Assembly (NCBI RefSeq): GCF_001417735.1
Contig: NZ_BBUZ01000031.1
Span: forward strand, 1-64,000
From: Streptomyces sp. NBRC 110028
GTDB taxonomy: Bacteria > Actinomycetota > Actinomycetes > Streptomycetales > Streptomycetaceae
Reading direction: 5' to 3'
Length of the DNA: 64,000 nt
Below the pieces are notes generated by a model. That model searched no databases and was not told the DNA's origin. It saw nothing but the letters and a program-made list of their open reading frames with translations. A program made the position numbers and the translations under genes. The first letter of the stretch is position 1; every line of letters starts with the position of its first letter. Below are positions 1-8,059 of the stretch, piece by piece.

Positions 1-100
1 TTTCCGGCCCCCTGCTGGAGCGGGGTGTTTCGCGCCTTCCGGCGTGTCCACCACTTTAGCCAATTTCCCGCTCAGCTCCTAATCGGAGCCCCGGGGCATG

Positions 101-117
101 ATTTCGCGCAGCGAAAT
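101..117. promoter_or_regulatory. Short perfect palindrome in the left-edge intergenic region
   Basis: ATTTCGC and GCGAAAT face each other across a 3-nt centre (GCA). It lies in the 248-nt stretch left of the DNA glycosylase, which holds no gene I can support. The symmetry could be a dimeric repressor site for a gene off the left edge or a small hairpin. No regulator can be named. Confidence 0.25.
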
Positions 118-248
118 AGAGCCCTGTTCGGGAAGTGTCAGTAGTGGTTGGCCGCTCCGGGGCTGCTGTGACCCGACCTGCTGGTCGTGCCGACAGCGCT
201 GCCCGTCTCAAGCGACTCGGGCTACGTTAGGCCCCCGGCCGACCGGAG

Positions 249-929
249 TCAAATTGCCACCTGACGGCGCGTCCGATCGCGGCGCCTCGGGGTGTGCGCC
301 CGGTACGGGCTCACCGAGGGGTCCCCCTCGATCCAGAAGCGCCACGGATGGGTCGCGCCCTCGCCGCCGACCCCCGTGCGGGGTCCGCTGAGCACCTGTT
401 CGGGCCGGGCGGGGCAGCCCGCGAGTATTTCCAGCGGGGCCTCCGGGCCCGCGCACACATCGGCGCCGTCCAGCCGGCGGTCGACACCGAGTGCCGTGGC
501 CAGCCGGGCGGGACCCTTGGCCAGTTCATGGTCGTTGCGCGCCTTCGGCCGGCGCTCATGGGCGTGCTCATGTCCGCACAGCACCTCCCCCGCGCGCAGC
601 AGTACCCCGCTCGGGGAGCCCTCCGGCCCGCAGACCAGGTTGAGGCAATGCCACATGCCGTAGGTGAAGTAGACATACGCGTGGCCCGGGGGGCCGAACA
701 TCACGGCGTTGCGCTCGGTGCGGCCGCGGTAGGCGTGCGAGCCGGGGTCGGCCAGGCCCGCGTACGCCTCGACCTCGGTCAGGCGCACGGCGATCGCGCC
801 CTCCGGTGTGCGGCGTACGAGGGTTCGGCCGAGCAGGTCCGGCGCGACCTCCAGGACCGGGCGGTCGAAGAAGGTACGGGCCAGCGGCGTGCGGTCGGGT
901 CCATCGGTCACTTCGGCTCCGTCAGTCAC
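249..929 (-). CDS. DNA-3-methyladenine glycosylase, MPG/AAG family
   Basis: A 226-residue protein of the mammalian-type alkyladenine glycosylase fold, which flips out and excises alkylated or deaminated purines to start base-excision repair. The family core is clear: a TEVEAY segment near residue 51 that carries the catalytic Glu, followed by the SHAYRGRTERNAVMFGPPGHAYVYFTYG region (starts near residue 64) and the WHCLNLVC strand. Length fits bacterial members (about 200-220 residues). The start is GTG at 929, with a second in-frame GTG seven codons later. The gene stands alone and is transcribed away from the Spo0M gene. The basic C-terminal tail, rich in Arg, is variable and could be non-structural. 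Confidence 0.93.
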   Translation of the reverse strand: MTDGAEVTDGPDRTPLARTFFDRPVLEVAPDLLGRTLVRRTPEGAIAVRLTEVEAYAGLADPGSHAYRGRTERNAVMFGPPGHAYVYFTYGMWHCLNLVCGPEGSPSGVLLRAGEVLCGHEHAHERRPKARNDHELAKGPARLATALGVDRRLDGADVCAGPEAPLEILAGCPARPEQVLSGPRTGVGGEGATHPWRFWIEGDPSVSPYRAHTPRRRDRTRRQVAI

Positions 930-1109
930 GCGTTCCGAGCGTAGTGGAACCGATAGGTACCGGTGGTTGGAGCCGGGGCGGTCCGCTGCGAGGGTATGAC
1001 CTGCGGAACCGCCGGAGGCTGTTCCGCGTATCTACTGTTCAACAGCGATCGACGCGATCGAGTCGTGGCGCGAAAGCGTCGGCGCCGAAGCGTGCTTGAG
1101 AGGGAGAAC

Positions 1110-1892
1110 ATGGGCTTCAAGAAGCTGCTCGCGAGTCTGGGTGCCGGTGGCGCCTCGGTGGAGACGGTGCTGACCGAGGAGAACGTCGTCCCGGGTGGCG
1201 TCGTTCAGGGTGAGGTCCGGATCCAGGGGGGCTCCGTCGCGCAGCAGATCGAGGGGCTCTCCGCCGGCCTGCAAGCCCGGGTCGAGGTGGAGCGGGACGG
1301 CCAGGAGCACAAGCAGGACATCGAGTTCACCCGGCAGCAGCTGGGCGGCGCGTTCGAGGTGCAGCCGGGTGCGGTGCACTCGGTGCAGTTCGGTCTTGAG
1401 ATCCCCTGGGAGACGCCGGTCACGATGTTCCTGGGGCACCATCTGACCGGGATGAACGTGGGGGTGACGACGGAGCTGGCGATCGCGCGTGCGGTGGACT
1501 CCGGCGACCTGGACCCCGTCAATGTGCATCCGCTGCCCGCCCAGCAGGCGATCCTGGACGCGTTCGGCGCGCTCGGTTTCCGGTTCAAGAACGCCGACTT
1601 GGAGAAGGGCCACATCCGCGGCACGCGCCAGCGGCTGCCCTTCTACCAGGAGATCGAGTTCCACGCGCCGCAGCAGTACCGGGGGCTCAACCAGGTGGAG
1701 CTGTCCTTCGTCGCGGACGACCACGAGATGGACGTCGTCCTGGAGATGGACAAGAAGCCGGGGCTGTTCAGCTCGGGCAGCGACTCGTACCGGTCCTTCA
1801 CGGTCGGCCTGAACTCCTACCAGGAGACGGACTGGGCCGCGTATCTGAACCAGTGGCTCGCCGAGGTCGGCGGCAAGCGCAACTGGTTCTGA
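1110..1892 (+). CDS. Sporulation-control protein Spo0M family (arrestin-like)
   Basis: A 260-residue protein beginning MGFKKLLASLGAGGASVETV, the characteristic N-terminus of the Spo0M family. The N-terminal half is an arrestin-like beta-sandwich (GGVVQGEVRIQGGS, then the HHLTGMN segment); the C-terminal half carries the QRLPFYQEIEF and EMDVVLEMDKK segments also typical of the family. In Bacillus, Spo0M affects sporulation and cytoskeletal processes; the mechanism is poorly known. I chose ATG 1110 because a GAGAGGGA Shine-Dalgarno sequence sits just upstream; the reading frame extends further upstream but is non-conserved. The 180-nt leader holds small palindromes (CTGTT-C-AACAG at 1035-1045 and CGATCG-ACG-CGATCG at 1046-1060) that may be regulatory. 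Confidence 0.9.
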   Translation: MGFKKLLASLGAGGASVETVLTEENVVPGGVVQGEVRIQGGSVAQQIEGLSAGLQARVEVERDGQEHKQDIEFTRQQLGGAFEVQPGAVHSVQFGLEIPWETPVTMFLGHHLTGMNVGVTTELAIARAVDSGDLDPVNVHPLPAQQAILDAFGALGFRFKNADLEKGHIRGTRQRLPFYQEIEFHAPQQYRGLNQVELSFVADDHEMDVVLEMDKKPGLFSSGSDSYRSFTVGLNSYQETDWAAYLNQWLAEVGGKRNWF

Positions 1893-1945
1893 CCTCGCCG
1901 ATGCCGCGGGGCGTGCGCCGGATGGTTCGGTGCGCGCCCCGCGCG

Positions 1946-2278
1946 CTATGTGTCCGGGCCGTCGTCGTACCAGATGGTCAGCGGTGTGCCGCGGGCCGAC
2001 CAGTACGTGACGGCGTCGCTGAGGATGTCCGCCGCGATCGCCGCGGCCTCGGGTGCGGCGTCGCGGAACGCCGTCCAGCCCCGGACCCGCAGCAGATAGC
2101 CACTGGGCGCGGCGCCCTCGCCCCACCAGGACAGGTCGGTGAGGCAGTCGGCGAGCGCGTCCCAGTTGTGCCCGTACCAGTCGGGGAAGCGCAGGTCCCG
2201 GGCGCAGCGCTCGAGGAAGCCGTCCTTGTCGTGCACGCCGTCGAGGTGCAGGGGGAGGACGGGGGTCGGGCCGGTCAT
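1946..2278 (-). CDS. Barstar-family protein
   Basis: A 110-residue protein with the barstar fold signature: DGVHDKDGFLERCARDLRFPDWYGHNWDALADCLTDLSW. Barstars bind and block barnase-type ribonucleases, and the WYGxNWDAL helix is the inhibitory surface. No barnase-like nuclease gene is adjacent, so it is either an immunity protein for an RNase encoded elsewhere or a domesticated orphan. It is convergent with spo0M, with only 53 nt between the two stops. ATG 2278 was chosen; an in-frame ATG three codons upstream (2287) is possible. Confidence 0.85.
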   Translation of the reverse strand: MTGPTPVLPLHLDGVHDKDGFLERCARDLRFPDWYGHNWDALADCLTDLSWWGEGAAPSGYLLRVRGWTAFRDAAPEAAAIAADILSDAVTYWSARGTPLTIWYDDGPDT

Positions 2279-2365
2279 GGGCGCCATGGTGCCAGCCCGC
2301 GCCGGTCCGGTCTCGTTAGGCTGGCCGGACAGCTGATCAACCACGATCATCAGGAGGTTTTCGAC

Positions 2366-2905
2366 GTGTCCGATCAGAACCGGCGTCCGCTCCCCCATGA
2401 CTTCCATCCGCCGGTGCCGTCGTTCACGGTGGTGAGCGACGATGTGGAGGCGGGCGGCACGCTGCCGTCCGCCCAGGTGCAGGCGGAGGGGAACACCTCG
2501 CCGCAGCTGCGCTGGGAGGGTTTCCCGGAGGGGACGAAGAGCTTCGCCGTCACCTGCTTCGACCCGGACGCGCCGACCGGCAGCGGGTTCTGGCACTGGG
2601 TGCTGTTCGACATTCCGGCGACCGTGACGGAGCTGCCGGCCGGAGCGGGCGGCGGTGGCTTCGCGGGGCTTCCCGAGGGTGCCGTGCACGCCCGTAACGA
2701 CTTCGGCACCCGGGACTTCGGCGGGGCCGCGCCGCCGCCCGGGGACGGGCCGCACCGCTATGTCTTCACGGTGTACGCGGTGGACACCGAGAAGCTGGGC
2801 CCGGACGCCGACGCGACGCCCGCGGTCGTCGGCTTCAACCTGCGGTTCCACACGCTGGGCCGGGCGCACCTGATCGGTGAGTACGAGGTGCCCGCGGCGG
2901 GCTGA
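2366..2905 (+). CDS. YbhB/YbcL (PEBP/Raf-kinase-inhibitor-like) protein
   Basis: A 179-residue phosphatidylethanolamine-binding-protein homologue. The diagnostic ligand-site motifs are present: NTSPQLRWEG, CFDPDAPTGSGFWHWVLFDIP, and GPHRYVFTVYAVD. In bacteria these cytosolic proteins bind small anionic or phospholipid-like ligands; their physiological role is mostly unknown. The start is GTG 2366, supported by CAGGAGG at 2351-2357. It lies head-to-head with the barstar gene across a 90-nt promoter region. Confidence 0.9.
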   Translation: MSDQNRRPLPHDFHPPVPSFTVVSDDVEAGGTLPSAQVQAEGNTSPQLRWEGFPEGTKSFAVTCFDPDAPTGSGFWHWVLFDIPATVTELPAGAGGGGFAGLPEGAVHARNDFGTRDFGGAAPPPGDGPHRYVFTVYAVDTEKLGPDADATPAVVGFNLRFHTLGRAHLIGEYEVPAAG

Positions 2906-3008
2906 CGCCGCGAAATTGCGTTGTCCTCGGCCATCCTCCCGGCCAGAGTTGATCCCGGCCCGCCCGTCACGGAGCGGCGGGCGTGGCCGGGACGGGGAGG
3001 TGGTCGGG

Positions 3009-3512
3009 ATGCGCGAGACGCTGGTTCTGAACGCGAGCTTCGAGCCGCTGTCGACGGTGACGCTGCGGCGTGCGGTGGTGCTGGTCCTGCAGGAGAAGGC
3101 CGTCGTCGAACGCGCCCATCCCGGGCTGCGGGTGCGCGCCGCGCAGGTCGATCTGCCGCTGCCGCGGGTGATCCGGCTGTGCCGCTACGTACGGGTGCCG
3201 TTCCGAAGACGGGCCGCGTGGTCGCGGCGCGGGGTGCTGGTGCGGGATCAGCACCGGTGCGCGTACTGCGGGCGGCGGGCGACGACGGTGGACCATGTGG
3301 TGCCGCGGTCGCGCGGGGGCGGGGACACCTGGCTGAACACGGTCGCGTCGTGTGCGGAGGACAACCACCGCAAGGCGGACCGGACTCCGGAGCAGGCGGG
3401 GATGCGGCTGCTCAACTCGCCGTTCGAGCCGACGCCTTCGGACGCGCTGCTGCTGGCGCTGGGGGCGGCGGAGCGGGACGGGCTGCCGGAGTGGCTGTCG
3501 CTGCCGGCCTGA
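3009..3512 (+). CDS. HNH endonuclease family protein
   Basis: A 167-residue protein. The N-terminal segment (LVLNASFEPLSTVTLRRAVVLVL) is the standard extension of this actinobacterial HNH family. The C-terminal HNH domain shows CAYCGRR, then TVDHVVPRSRGG (catalytic His) and NTVASCAEDNHRKADR, with the second Cys and the Asn/His pair completing a zinc-stabilised beta-beta-alpha metal fold. ATG 3009 follows a GGGAGGTGGTCGGG purine-rich stretch. It is a stand-alone housekeeping-like gene, not an obvious restriction system, since no methylase is nearby. Confidence 0.88.
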   Translation: MRETLVLNASFEPLSTVTLRRAVVLVLQEKAVVERAHPGLRVRAAQVDLPLPRVIRLCRYVRVPFRRRAAWSRRGVLVRDQHRCAYCGRRATTVDHVVPRSRGGGDTWLNTVASCAEDNHRKADRTPEQAGMRLLNSPFEPTPSDALLLALGAAERDGLPEWLSLPA

Positions 3513-3538
3513 GCCCGCCGGAAGGGCCAGGACGGCGG

Positions 3539-3570
3539 AAGGGCCGGTACCCCGCGGGGTGCCGGCCCTT
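3539..3570. terminator. Bidirectional hairpin terminator
   Basis: AAGGGCCGGTACCCC pairs with GGGGTGCCGGCCCTT across a 2-nt centre, 15 bp with one G-U wobble. It sits between the convergent HNH and SPFH genes and can serve both. Confidence 0.8.
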
Positions 3571-3599
3571 CGGCTTCGGTCGGTGTCGCTCGGTGCCGG

Positions 3600-4565
3600 T
3601 CAGTCGATCCTCGGCTGCTCACGGCGCGGGGCGGCTTCCTTGCCGGTGCCCGTCGGGGCGGCCGGGGTGGCGCCGCCGTTCCCGCCGGTCATCGGGCCGA
3701 AGTTGCCGAAGGCGCCGCCGAGGCCCTTGAGGGCGTCGCCGATCTCGCTGGGCACGATCCAGAGCTTGTTGGCGTCGCCCTCGGCGATCTTCGGCAGCAT
3801 CTGGAGGTACTGGTAGGACAGCAGCTTCTGGTCCGGGTCTCCGGCGTGGATGGACTCGAAGACCGTACGGATGGCCTGGGCTTCGCCCTCGGCCCGCAGC
3901 GCGGCGGCCTTGGCCTCACCCTCGGCCCGCAGGATCGAGGACTGCTTCTCGCCCTCGGCGCGCAGGATCTCGGACTGCCGGACACCTTCGGCCTGGAGGA
4001 TCGCGGCGCGCTTGTCACGGTCGGCGCGCATCTGCTTCTCCATCGAGTCCTGGATGGAGGTCGGCGGCTCGATGGCCTTCAGCTCGACGCGGTTGACGCG
4101 GATGCCCCACTTGCCGGTGGCCTCGTCGAGGACGCCGCGCAGCGCCGCGTTGATCTCCTCACGGGAGGTCAGGGTGCGCTCCAGGTCCATGCCGCCGATG
4201 ATGTTCCGCAGGGTGGTGACGGTCAGCTGCTCGATCGCCTGGATGTAGCTGGCGACCTCGTAGGTCGCGGCCCGGGCGTCGGTCACCTGGTAGTAGATGA
4301 CCGTGTCGATGTTCACGACCAGGTTGTCCTGGGTGATCACCGGCTGCGGCGGGAACGGGACGACCTGTTCGCGGAGATCGACGCGGTTGCGGATCGAGTC
4401 GATGAACGGGACGACGATGTTGAGGCCCGCGTTGAGGGTGCGCGTGTAGCGGCCGAAGCGTTCCACGATGGCGGCACTGGCCTGCGGGATGACCTGGATC
4501 GTCTTGATCAGTGCGATGAAGACGAGCACCACCAGGATGATCAGGACGATGATGATCGGTTCCAC
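3600..4565 (-). CDS. SPFH/band-7 (stomatin-like, QmcA-type) membrane protein
   Basis: A 321-residue slipin-like protein. An N-terminal hydrophobic anchor (IIIVLIILVVLVFIALI, residues about 4-20) is followed by the SPFH domain: VERFGRYTRTLNAGLNIVVPFID, DLREQVVPFPPQPVITQDN and the AATYEVASY segment. A long heptad/Ala-Glu-Arg-rich coiled coil (ILRAEGEKQSSILRAEGEAK) follows, then a Gly/Pro-rich tail. Such proteins oligomerise into membrane microdomains and partner with NfeD proteins. An NfeD gene lies immediately upstream on the same strand (137-nt gap), the classic SPFH-NfeD pair. Start GTG 4565 has GGGGAG six nt upstream. Confidence 0.93.
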   Translation of the reverse strand: MEPIIIVLIILVVLVFIALIKTIQVIPQASAAIVERFGRYTRTLNAGLNIVVPFIDSIRNRVDLREQVVPFPPQPVITQDNLVVNIDTVIYYQVTDARAATYEVASYIQAIEQLTVTTLRNIIGGMDLERTLTSREEINAALRGVLDEATGKWGIRVNRVELKAIEPPTSIQDSMEKQMRADRDKRAAILQAEGVRQSEILRAEGEKQSSILRAEGEAKAAALRAEGEAQAIRTVFESIHAGDPDQKLLSYQYLQMLPKIAEGDANKLWIVPSEIGDALKGLGGAFGNFGPMTGGNGGATPAAPTGTGKEAAPRREQPRID

Positions 4566-4702
4566 AGCGGCTCCCCGTGCCCTTCATGCGTGCTTCTGGA
4601 TGATCGGGATGATCAAGTCCGGTCTTGTGGGTGGAGTCTGTCAGATCAACGGCCGACTCCGCAGCTGAGCGGGGTGGGGCTCAGCTCTTGGTACTACGAC
4701 GT

Positions 4703-5128
4703 CTACATGACGACGGCGGTGGCGCCGTCGATCTCGACGACGTCGACCTGCTGGCCCGGTTCATAGGTCTGGCCGGGATCGAGTGAGCGGGCGGACCAGA
4801 TCTCGCCGGCCAGCTTGATGCGTCCGTCGCCGCTGTCGTCGACGCGCTCGAGGACGACGGCCTGCCGGCCTTTCAGCGCCTCGACGCCGCTGCGCAGCCC
4901 GGGTTGCTGCCTCCGGCTGCGGACCGCCATCGGGCGGACGACGGCGACCAGCGCGACCGAGACGGCACAGAAGACGATGACCTGGAGCACGACGCCGCCG
5001 CCGAACGCGTCGGTGATCGCACCGGCGACCGCGCCGACCGCGACCATCCCGAATTCGGGCATCGCGGTCAGCACGAGCGGAATGCCCAGCCCTACGGCGG
5101 CGATCAGCCACCACACCCACGGATCCAC
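4703..5128 (-). CDS. NfeD-family membrane protein
   Basis: About 141 residues with two or three N-terminal membrane segments (WVWWLIAAVGLGIPLVLTAM; a VAVGAVAGAI segment; VIVFCAVSVALVAVV) and a C-terminal OB-fold (GRQAVVLERVDDSGDGRIKLAGEIWSARS). It is the partner of the adjacent SPFH protein; NfeD OB domains are thought to act with stomatin rings in membrane quality control. The start is uncertain: the frame is open to ATG 5191, but the sequence before VDPWVWW is not family-like, so I use GTG 5128. No strong ribosome-binding site marks it. Confidence 0.85.
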   Translation of the reverse strand: MDPWVWWLIAAVGLGIPLVLTAMPEFGMVAVGAVAGAITDAFGGGVVLQVIVFCAVSVALVAVVRPMAVRSRRQQPGLRSGVEALKGRQAVVLERVDDSGDGRIKLAGEIWSARSLDPGQTYEPGQQVDVVEIDGATAVVM

Positions 5129-5232
5129 AAGGTCATGGTAGTTCTCAGGGTCCGTCGGGGAACAGGGCGCGATCCGGGTCGCCGGTGGCATGTGCCGTGT
5201 TCGGAGGGGGTTCAGGCCACCGGAGGGCGGTT

Positions 5233-6024
5233 TCAGGTCAGCGGCAGGCCCTGGGCGGTCCAGCGGTCGCCGTTGCGCTCGACGAGCAGCGGGAGCCCGA
5301 AGCAGCGCGAGAGGTTACGGGAGGTCAGTTCCATGTCGATGGGTCCGGCGGTGAGCACCTTGCCCTGACGGATCATCAGAACGTGGGTGACGCCCGGGGG
5401 GATTTCCTCGACATGATGTGTCACCATGATCATCGACGGCGCGTACGGGTCGCGGGCGAGCCGTCCGAGGCGGCGTACGAGGTCCTCGCGGCCGCCGAGG
5501 TCGAGCCCTGCCGCCGGCTCGTCGAGGAGCAGCAGTTCGGGATCGGTCATCATCGCGCGGGCGATGAGGGTGCGCTTGCGCTCGCCCTCGGAGAGGGTGC
5601 CGAACTTGCGGTCGAGGTACTCGTTCATGCCGAGGCGGTCGAGGAAGGCCCGGGCCCGGGTCTCGTCGACCTGGTCGTAGTTCTCCTGCCAGTGCGCGGT
5701 CATGCCGTACGCGGCGGTGAGCACGGTCTGCAGGACGGTCTGGCCGCGCGGCAGCTTCTCGGCCATGGCGATGCCCGCCATGCCGATGCGCGGGCGCAGG
5801 TCGAAGACGTCGACGGCGCCGAGCTGCTCGCCGAGGATCCGGGCGGACCCGGTACTCGGGAAGAGATAGCTCGACGCGAGGTTGAGCAGGGTGGTCTTCC
5901 CGGCACCGTTGGGGCCGAGGATCACCCAGCGCTCCCCTTCCTTGATCGACCAGGAGACGTCGTCCACCAGAGCCCGACCGTCGCGGACCACGGATACGTC
6001 CACCAGCTCCAGAACCTCGCTCAT
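5233..6024 (-). CDS. ABC transporter ATP-binding protein (YlmA-like)
   Basis: A single ABC ATPase of 263 residues with Walker A GPNGAGKTT (about 37-45), Q-loop region, signature LSEGERKRTLIARAM, Walker B LLLLDEPAAGLDLG and H-loop VTHHVEEIPPG. The signature is LSEGE rather than LSGGQ. No permease gene lies beside it, so its partner is elsewhere, or it is a soluble ABC protein. ATG 6024 is preferred because GGGAGA lies at a workable distance; the frame also opens at ATG 6042 (six more residues), which annotators may choose. Confidence 0.88.
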   Translation of the reverse strand: MSEVLELVDVSVVRDGRALVDDVSWSIKEGERWVILGPNGAGKTTLLNLASSYLFPSTGSARILGEQLGAVDVFDLRPRIGMAGIAMAEKLPRGQTVLQTVLTAAYGMTAHWQENYDQVDETRARAFLDRLGMNEYLDRKFGTLSEGERKRTLIARAMMTDPELLLLDEPAAGLDLGGREDLVRRLGRLARDPYAPSMIMVTHHVEEIPPGVTHVLMIRQGKVLTAGPIDMELTSRNLSRCFGLPLLVERNGDRWTAQGLPLT

Positions 6025-6134
6025 GAGCGCGTTGTCTCCCATTGCAGTCTCGAGTGTCGCGTGCGCCTGTGGGCGCAGCCCCCAGAGGAAAACCTACGCC
6101 ACGCATTGTCGGCGCCAGTCCTTAGGCTGGTTCC

Positions 6135-6938
6135 ATGCTCGATGAACCACGTTCAGGGCGCCTCGCAGCCTGGGGAAATGCCCTTCTCGCCGGACTTGTC
6201 CCGCCGGACGACGCCGCGCACCGGATCGCCGGGGAGGACGCGTCGCACCGGGTGGCGGGGCTGCCCGGCGAGTCCGGGCCGGTCGGACTGACGCTGGCGC
6301 TGGGGCGGCTGAGAGCGCTCGGGGCCAAGGGGCTGCGGGTGGCGCTGCCGGTAGCGGGGCATCCGCTGGGGCTGAGCGGGCCGCCGGAGTTCAACGCGAG
6401 GGCGCTCGACGCGGGCGAGGCGGTGGTGGCCACGGGGGTGGCGCTGGGCCTGGTGCCCGAGGTGTCGGCGGTGGGGCCCGAGGGCGATCAGCACGTCGAG
6501 GTGGTGTGGCACTGTCTGCCGGTGCGGGAGGCGCCGCCGGCGGATGTGCCGTCGCTCGGCGAGGCCGAGCGGGAGCTGGCCGAGGCGCTGCGGGAGGCAA
6601 CCGAGGTGCTCTCCCGGCTGAATGTGGCCGGGGCCGGTCCGGCCGCCCAGGCGGCGCTGGAGGCGTACCGGGCGCGGGCCGAGCGGGGGCGTGAGGTGCT
6701 GGCGCCGGGCTATCCGCCGCGGGCCCTGCGGGTGCTGGAGCTGGCGCAGCGGGTGGGCGCGCTGGTCGGCATCGCGTACGCGCCGGGCGGGGACGGCAAG
6801 GATCACGGCGCGGCGGTGAGCGCGTCGGAGATCGCGGCCCGCGCGGAGGCGCTGCGGCCGGTGGAGCGCACGGCGCGGCGGGCCCAGGTGGCGGCGTACA
6901 ACGCGTATGTGGAGGAGCTGGAGCGGGGCGGGTTCTGA
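6135..6938 (+). CDS. Conserved actinobacterial hypothetical protein
   Basis: A 267-residue Ala/Gly/Leu-rich protein I cannot assign to a named family. The N-terminal half (LGLTLALGRLRALGAKGLRVALPVAGHPLGLSGPPEFN) looks like an alpha/beta domain; the C-terminal half is helical, Glu/Ala/Arg-rich (AEALREATEVLSRLNVAG; EALRPVERTARRAQVAAYNAYVEELE). There is no signal peptide or membrane segment. It is divergent from the ABC ATPase gene (110-nt gap) and ends before a strong terminator. Codon use is normal for the window. Confidence 0.75.
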   Translation: MLDEPRSGRLAAWGNALLAGLVPPDDAAHRIAGEDASHRVAGLPGESGPVGLTLALGRLRALGAKGLRVALPVAGHPLGLSGPPEFNARALDAGEAVVATGVALGLVPEVSAVGPEGDQHVEVVWHCLPVREAPPADVPSLGEAERELAEALREATEVLSRLNVAGAGPAAQAALEAYRARAERGREVLAPGYPPRALRVLELAQRVGALVGIAYAPGGDGKDHGAAVSASEIAARAEALRPVERTARRAQVAAYNAYVEELERGGF

Positions 6939-6962
6939 CGCCGTGACACCGTGACCGCATGG

Positions 6963-6998
6963 GGTCGGCCCCGGAGGCGGGTGCCTCCGGGGCCGACC
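6963..6998. terminator. Bidirectional hairpin terminator
   Basis: GGTCGGCCCCGGAGGC and its perfect complement GCCTCCGGGGCCGACC (16 bp) flank a GGGT loop between the convergent hypothetical gene and the chaplin. Confidence 0.85.
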
Positions 6999-7033
6999 GG
7001 TGCTGAGCGGTGCCTCTGCCCTGAAGAGAGCGC

Positions 7034-7264
7034 TCAGTCGCAGAAACCGGGGTTCATCGCCCCGATGACGTTGATGGTGTTGCCGCAGACCTCGACCGGC
7101 ACATGGACGGGCACCTGGGCGTTGTTGCCCGACACGACGCCCGGGGACATCGTCGCCCCGCCGTCGGCCACGGGGCCGTCCTGGGCGGAGGCGACGCCGG
7201 CACCGGCGACGGCGAGACCGCCGGCCGCGATGGTGATGGCAGCGATCCTCTTGATGTTCTTCAC
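7034..7264 (-). CDS. chpE: Short chaplin (ChpE-like surface amyloid protein)
   Basis: A 76-residue secreted protein. Residues 1-27 are a signal peptide (MKNIKRIAAI then a hydrophobic core, ending ASA-QD). The mature part carries one chaplin domain: SGNNAQVPVHVPVEVCGNTINVIGAMNPGFCD, with the conserved GN, the beta-prone VPVHVPV strand and the two Cys that form a disulfide. Short chaplins assemble into amphipathic amyloid fibrils on aerial hyphae and spores. It lies next to a LuxR-type two-component pair, the same order I recall for chpE (SCO1800) in S. coelicolor. Start is GTG 7264. Confidence 0.88.
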   Translation of the reverse strand: MKNIKRIAAITIAAGGLAVAGAGVASAQDGPVADGGATMSPGVVSGNNAQVPVHVPVEVCGNTINVIGAMNPGFCD

Positions 7265-7402
7265 TTTCTCAAGACCCTTCGTCCATAGCGCGTCGCCGCG
7301 GCGAATCGCCGCAGTACGCCGTGAAGAACGGCCCGGGGCGGGCGGGGTTGCGCTGTTCAGGTGACATACACACGTTGGTGTGATTGCACGGAGAAACGCT
7401 GT

Positions 7403-8059
7403 TCATGCTCCGATTCCATGGCGTACCGCCCAGAGCGCGGCCTGAGTGCGGTCGGCGAGGTCCAACTTCATAAGGATGTTGGACACATGTGTTTTTACGG
7501 TCTTTTCGGACAGCACGAGCGCGCGGGCGATCTCCCGGTTCGACCGGCCGTCCGCGATCAGCCCCAGCACCTCCCGCTCCCGGTCGGTGAGGGAACCCCC
7601 GCGCCCCTGGCCGCCGCCCGCCTCGTCCTGGGTGAGCAGCGCGTCGGCCACCTCGGGCTGGAGCACCACATGTCCGGCGTGGACGGACCGTATGGCGCTC
7701 GCGAGGGCGTCGGGGTCGACGTCCTTGTAGACGTAGCCGGCGGCGCCCGCGCGCAGGGCGGGGACCACGGTGCGCTTCTCGGTGAAACTCGTCACCACCA
7801 GCACCCGGGCCGGGTTGCCGAGGTCACGCAGTCTGCGCAGCGCCTCGATGCCGTCGACGCCGGGCATCTTGACGTCCATCAGGACGATGTCCGGGCGCAG
7901 CTCCTCGGCCCGGGCGATGCCCTCCTCCCCGTCCGAGGCCTCGCCCGCCACGTCGATGTCGTCCTGCACCTCCAGAAAGGTCCGCAGGCCCCGCCGCACC
8001 ACCTGGTGGTCGTCGACGAGCAGCACCCGGATCGCCGCTCCGTCAGGTCGCTCAGCCAC
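7403..8059 (-). CDS. NarL/LuxR-family response regulator
   Basis: A 218-residue regulator with an N-terminal receiver (VLLVDDHQVVRRGL; phospho-acceptor Asp in VLMDVKMPGVDG near residue 58; VTSF and Lys in VYKDVD) and a C-terminal LuxR helix-turn-helix (LTDREREVLGLIADGRSNREIARALVLSEKTVKTHVSNILMKL). It overlaps the upstream kinase gene by 8 nt and is therefore co-translated with its sensor. Start is GTG 8059. The chaplin gene lies downstream on the same strand, a plausible but unproven target. Confidence 0.93.
   Translation of the reverse strand: MAERPDGAAIRVLLVDDHQVVRRGLRTFLEVQDDIDVAGEASDGEEGIARAEELRPDIVLMDVKMPGVDGIEALRRLRDLGNPARVLVVTSFTEKRTVVPALRAGAAGYVYKDVDPDALASAIRSVHAGHVVLQPEVADALLTQDEAGGGQGRGGSLTDREREVLGLIADGRSNREIARALVLSEKTVKTHVSNILMKLDLADRTQAALWAVRHGIGA

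Noticed and set aside
1946..2278. Toxin-antitoxin system with barstar
   Set aside because: No barnase-like RNase gene is next to it; neighbours are spo0M and a PEBP gene.
3009..3512. Restriction-modification or phage-defence role for the HNH gene
   Set aside because: No methylase or other defence gene is nearby; its neighbours are housekeeping-like and it belongs to a common solitary actinobacterial family.
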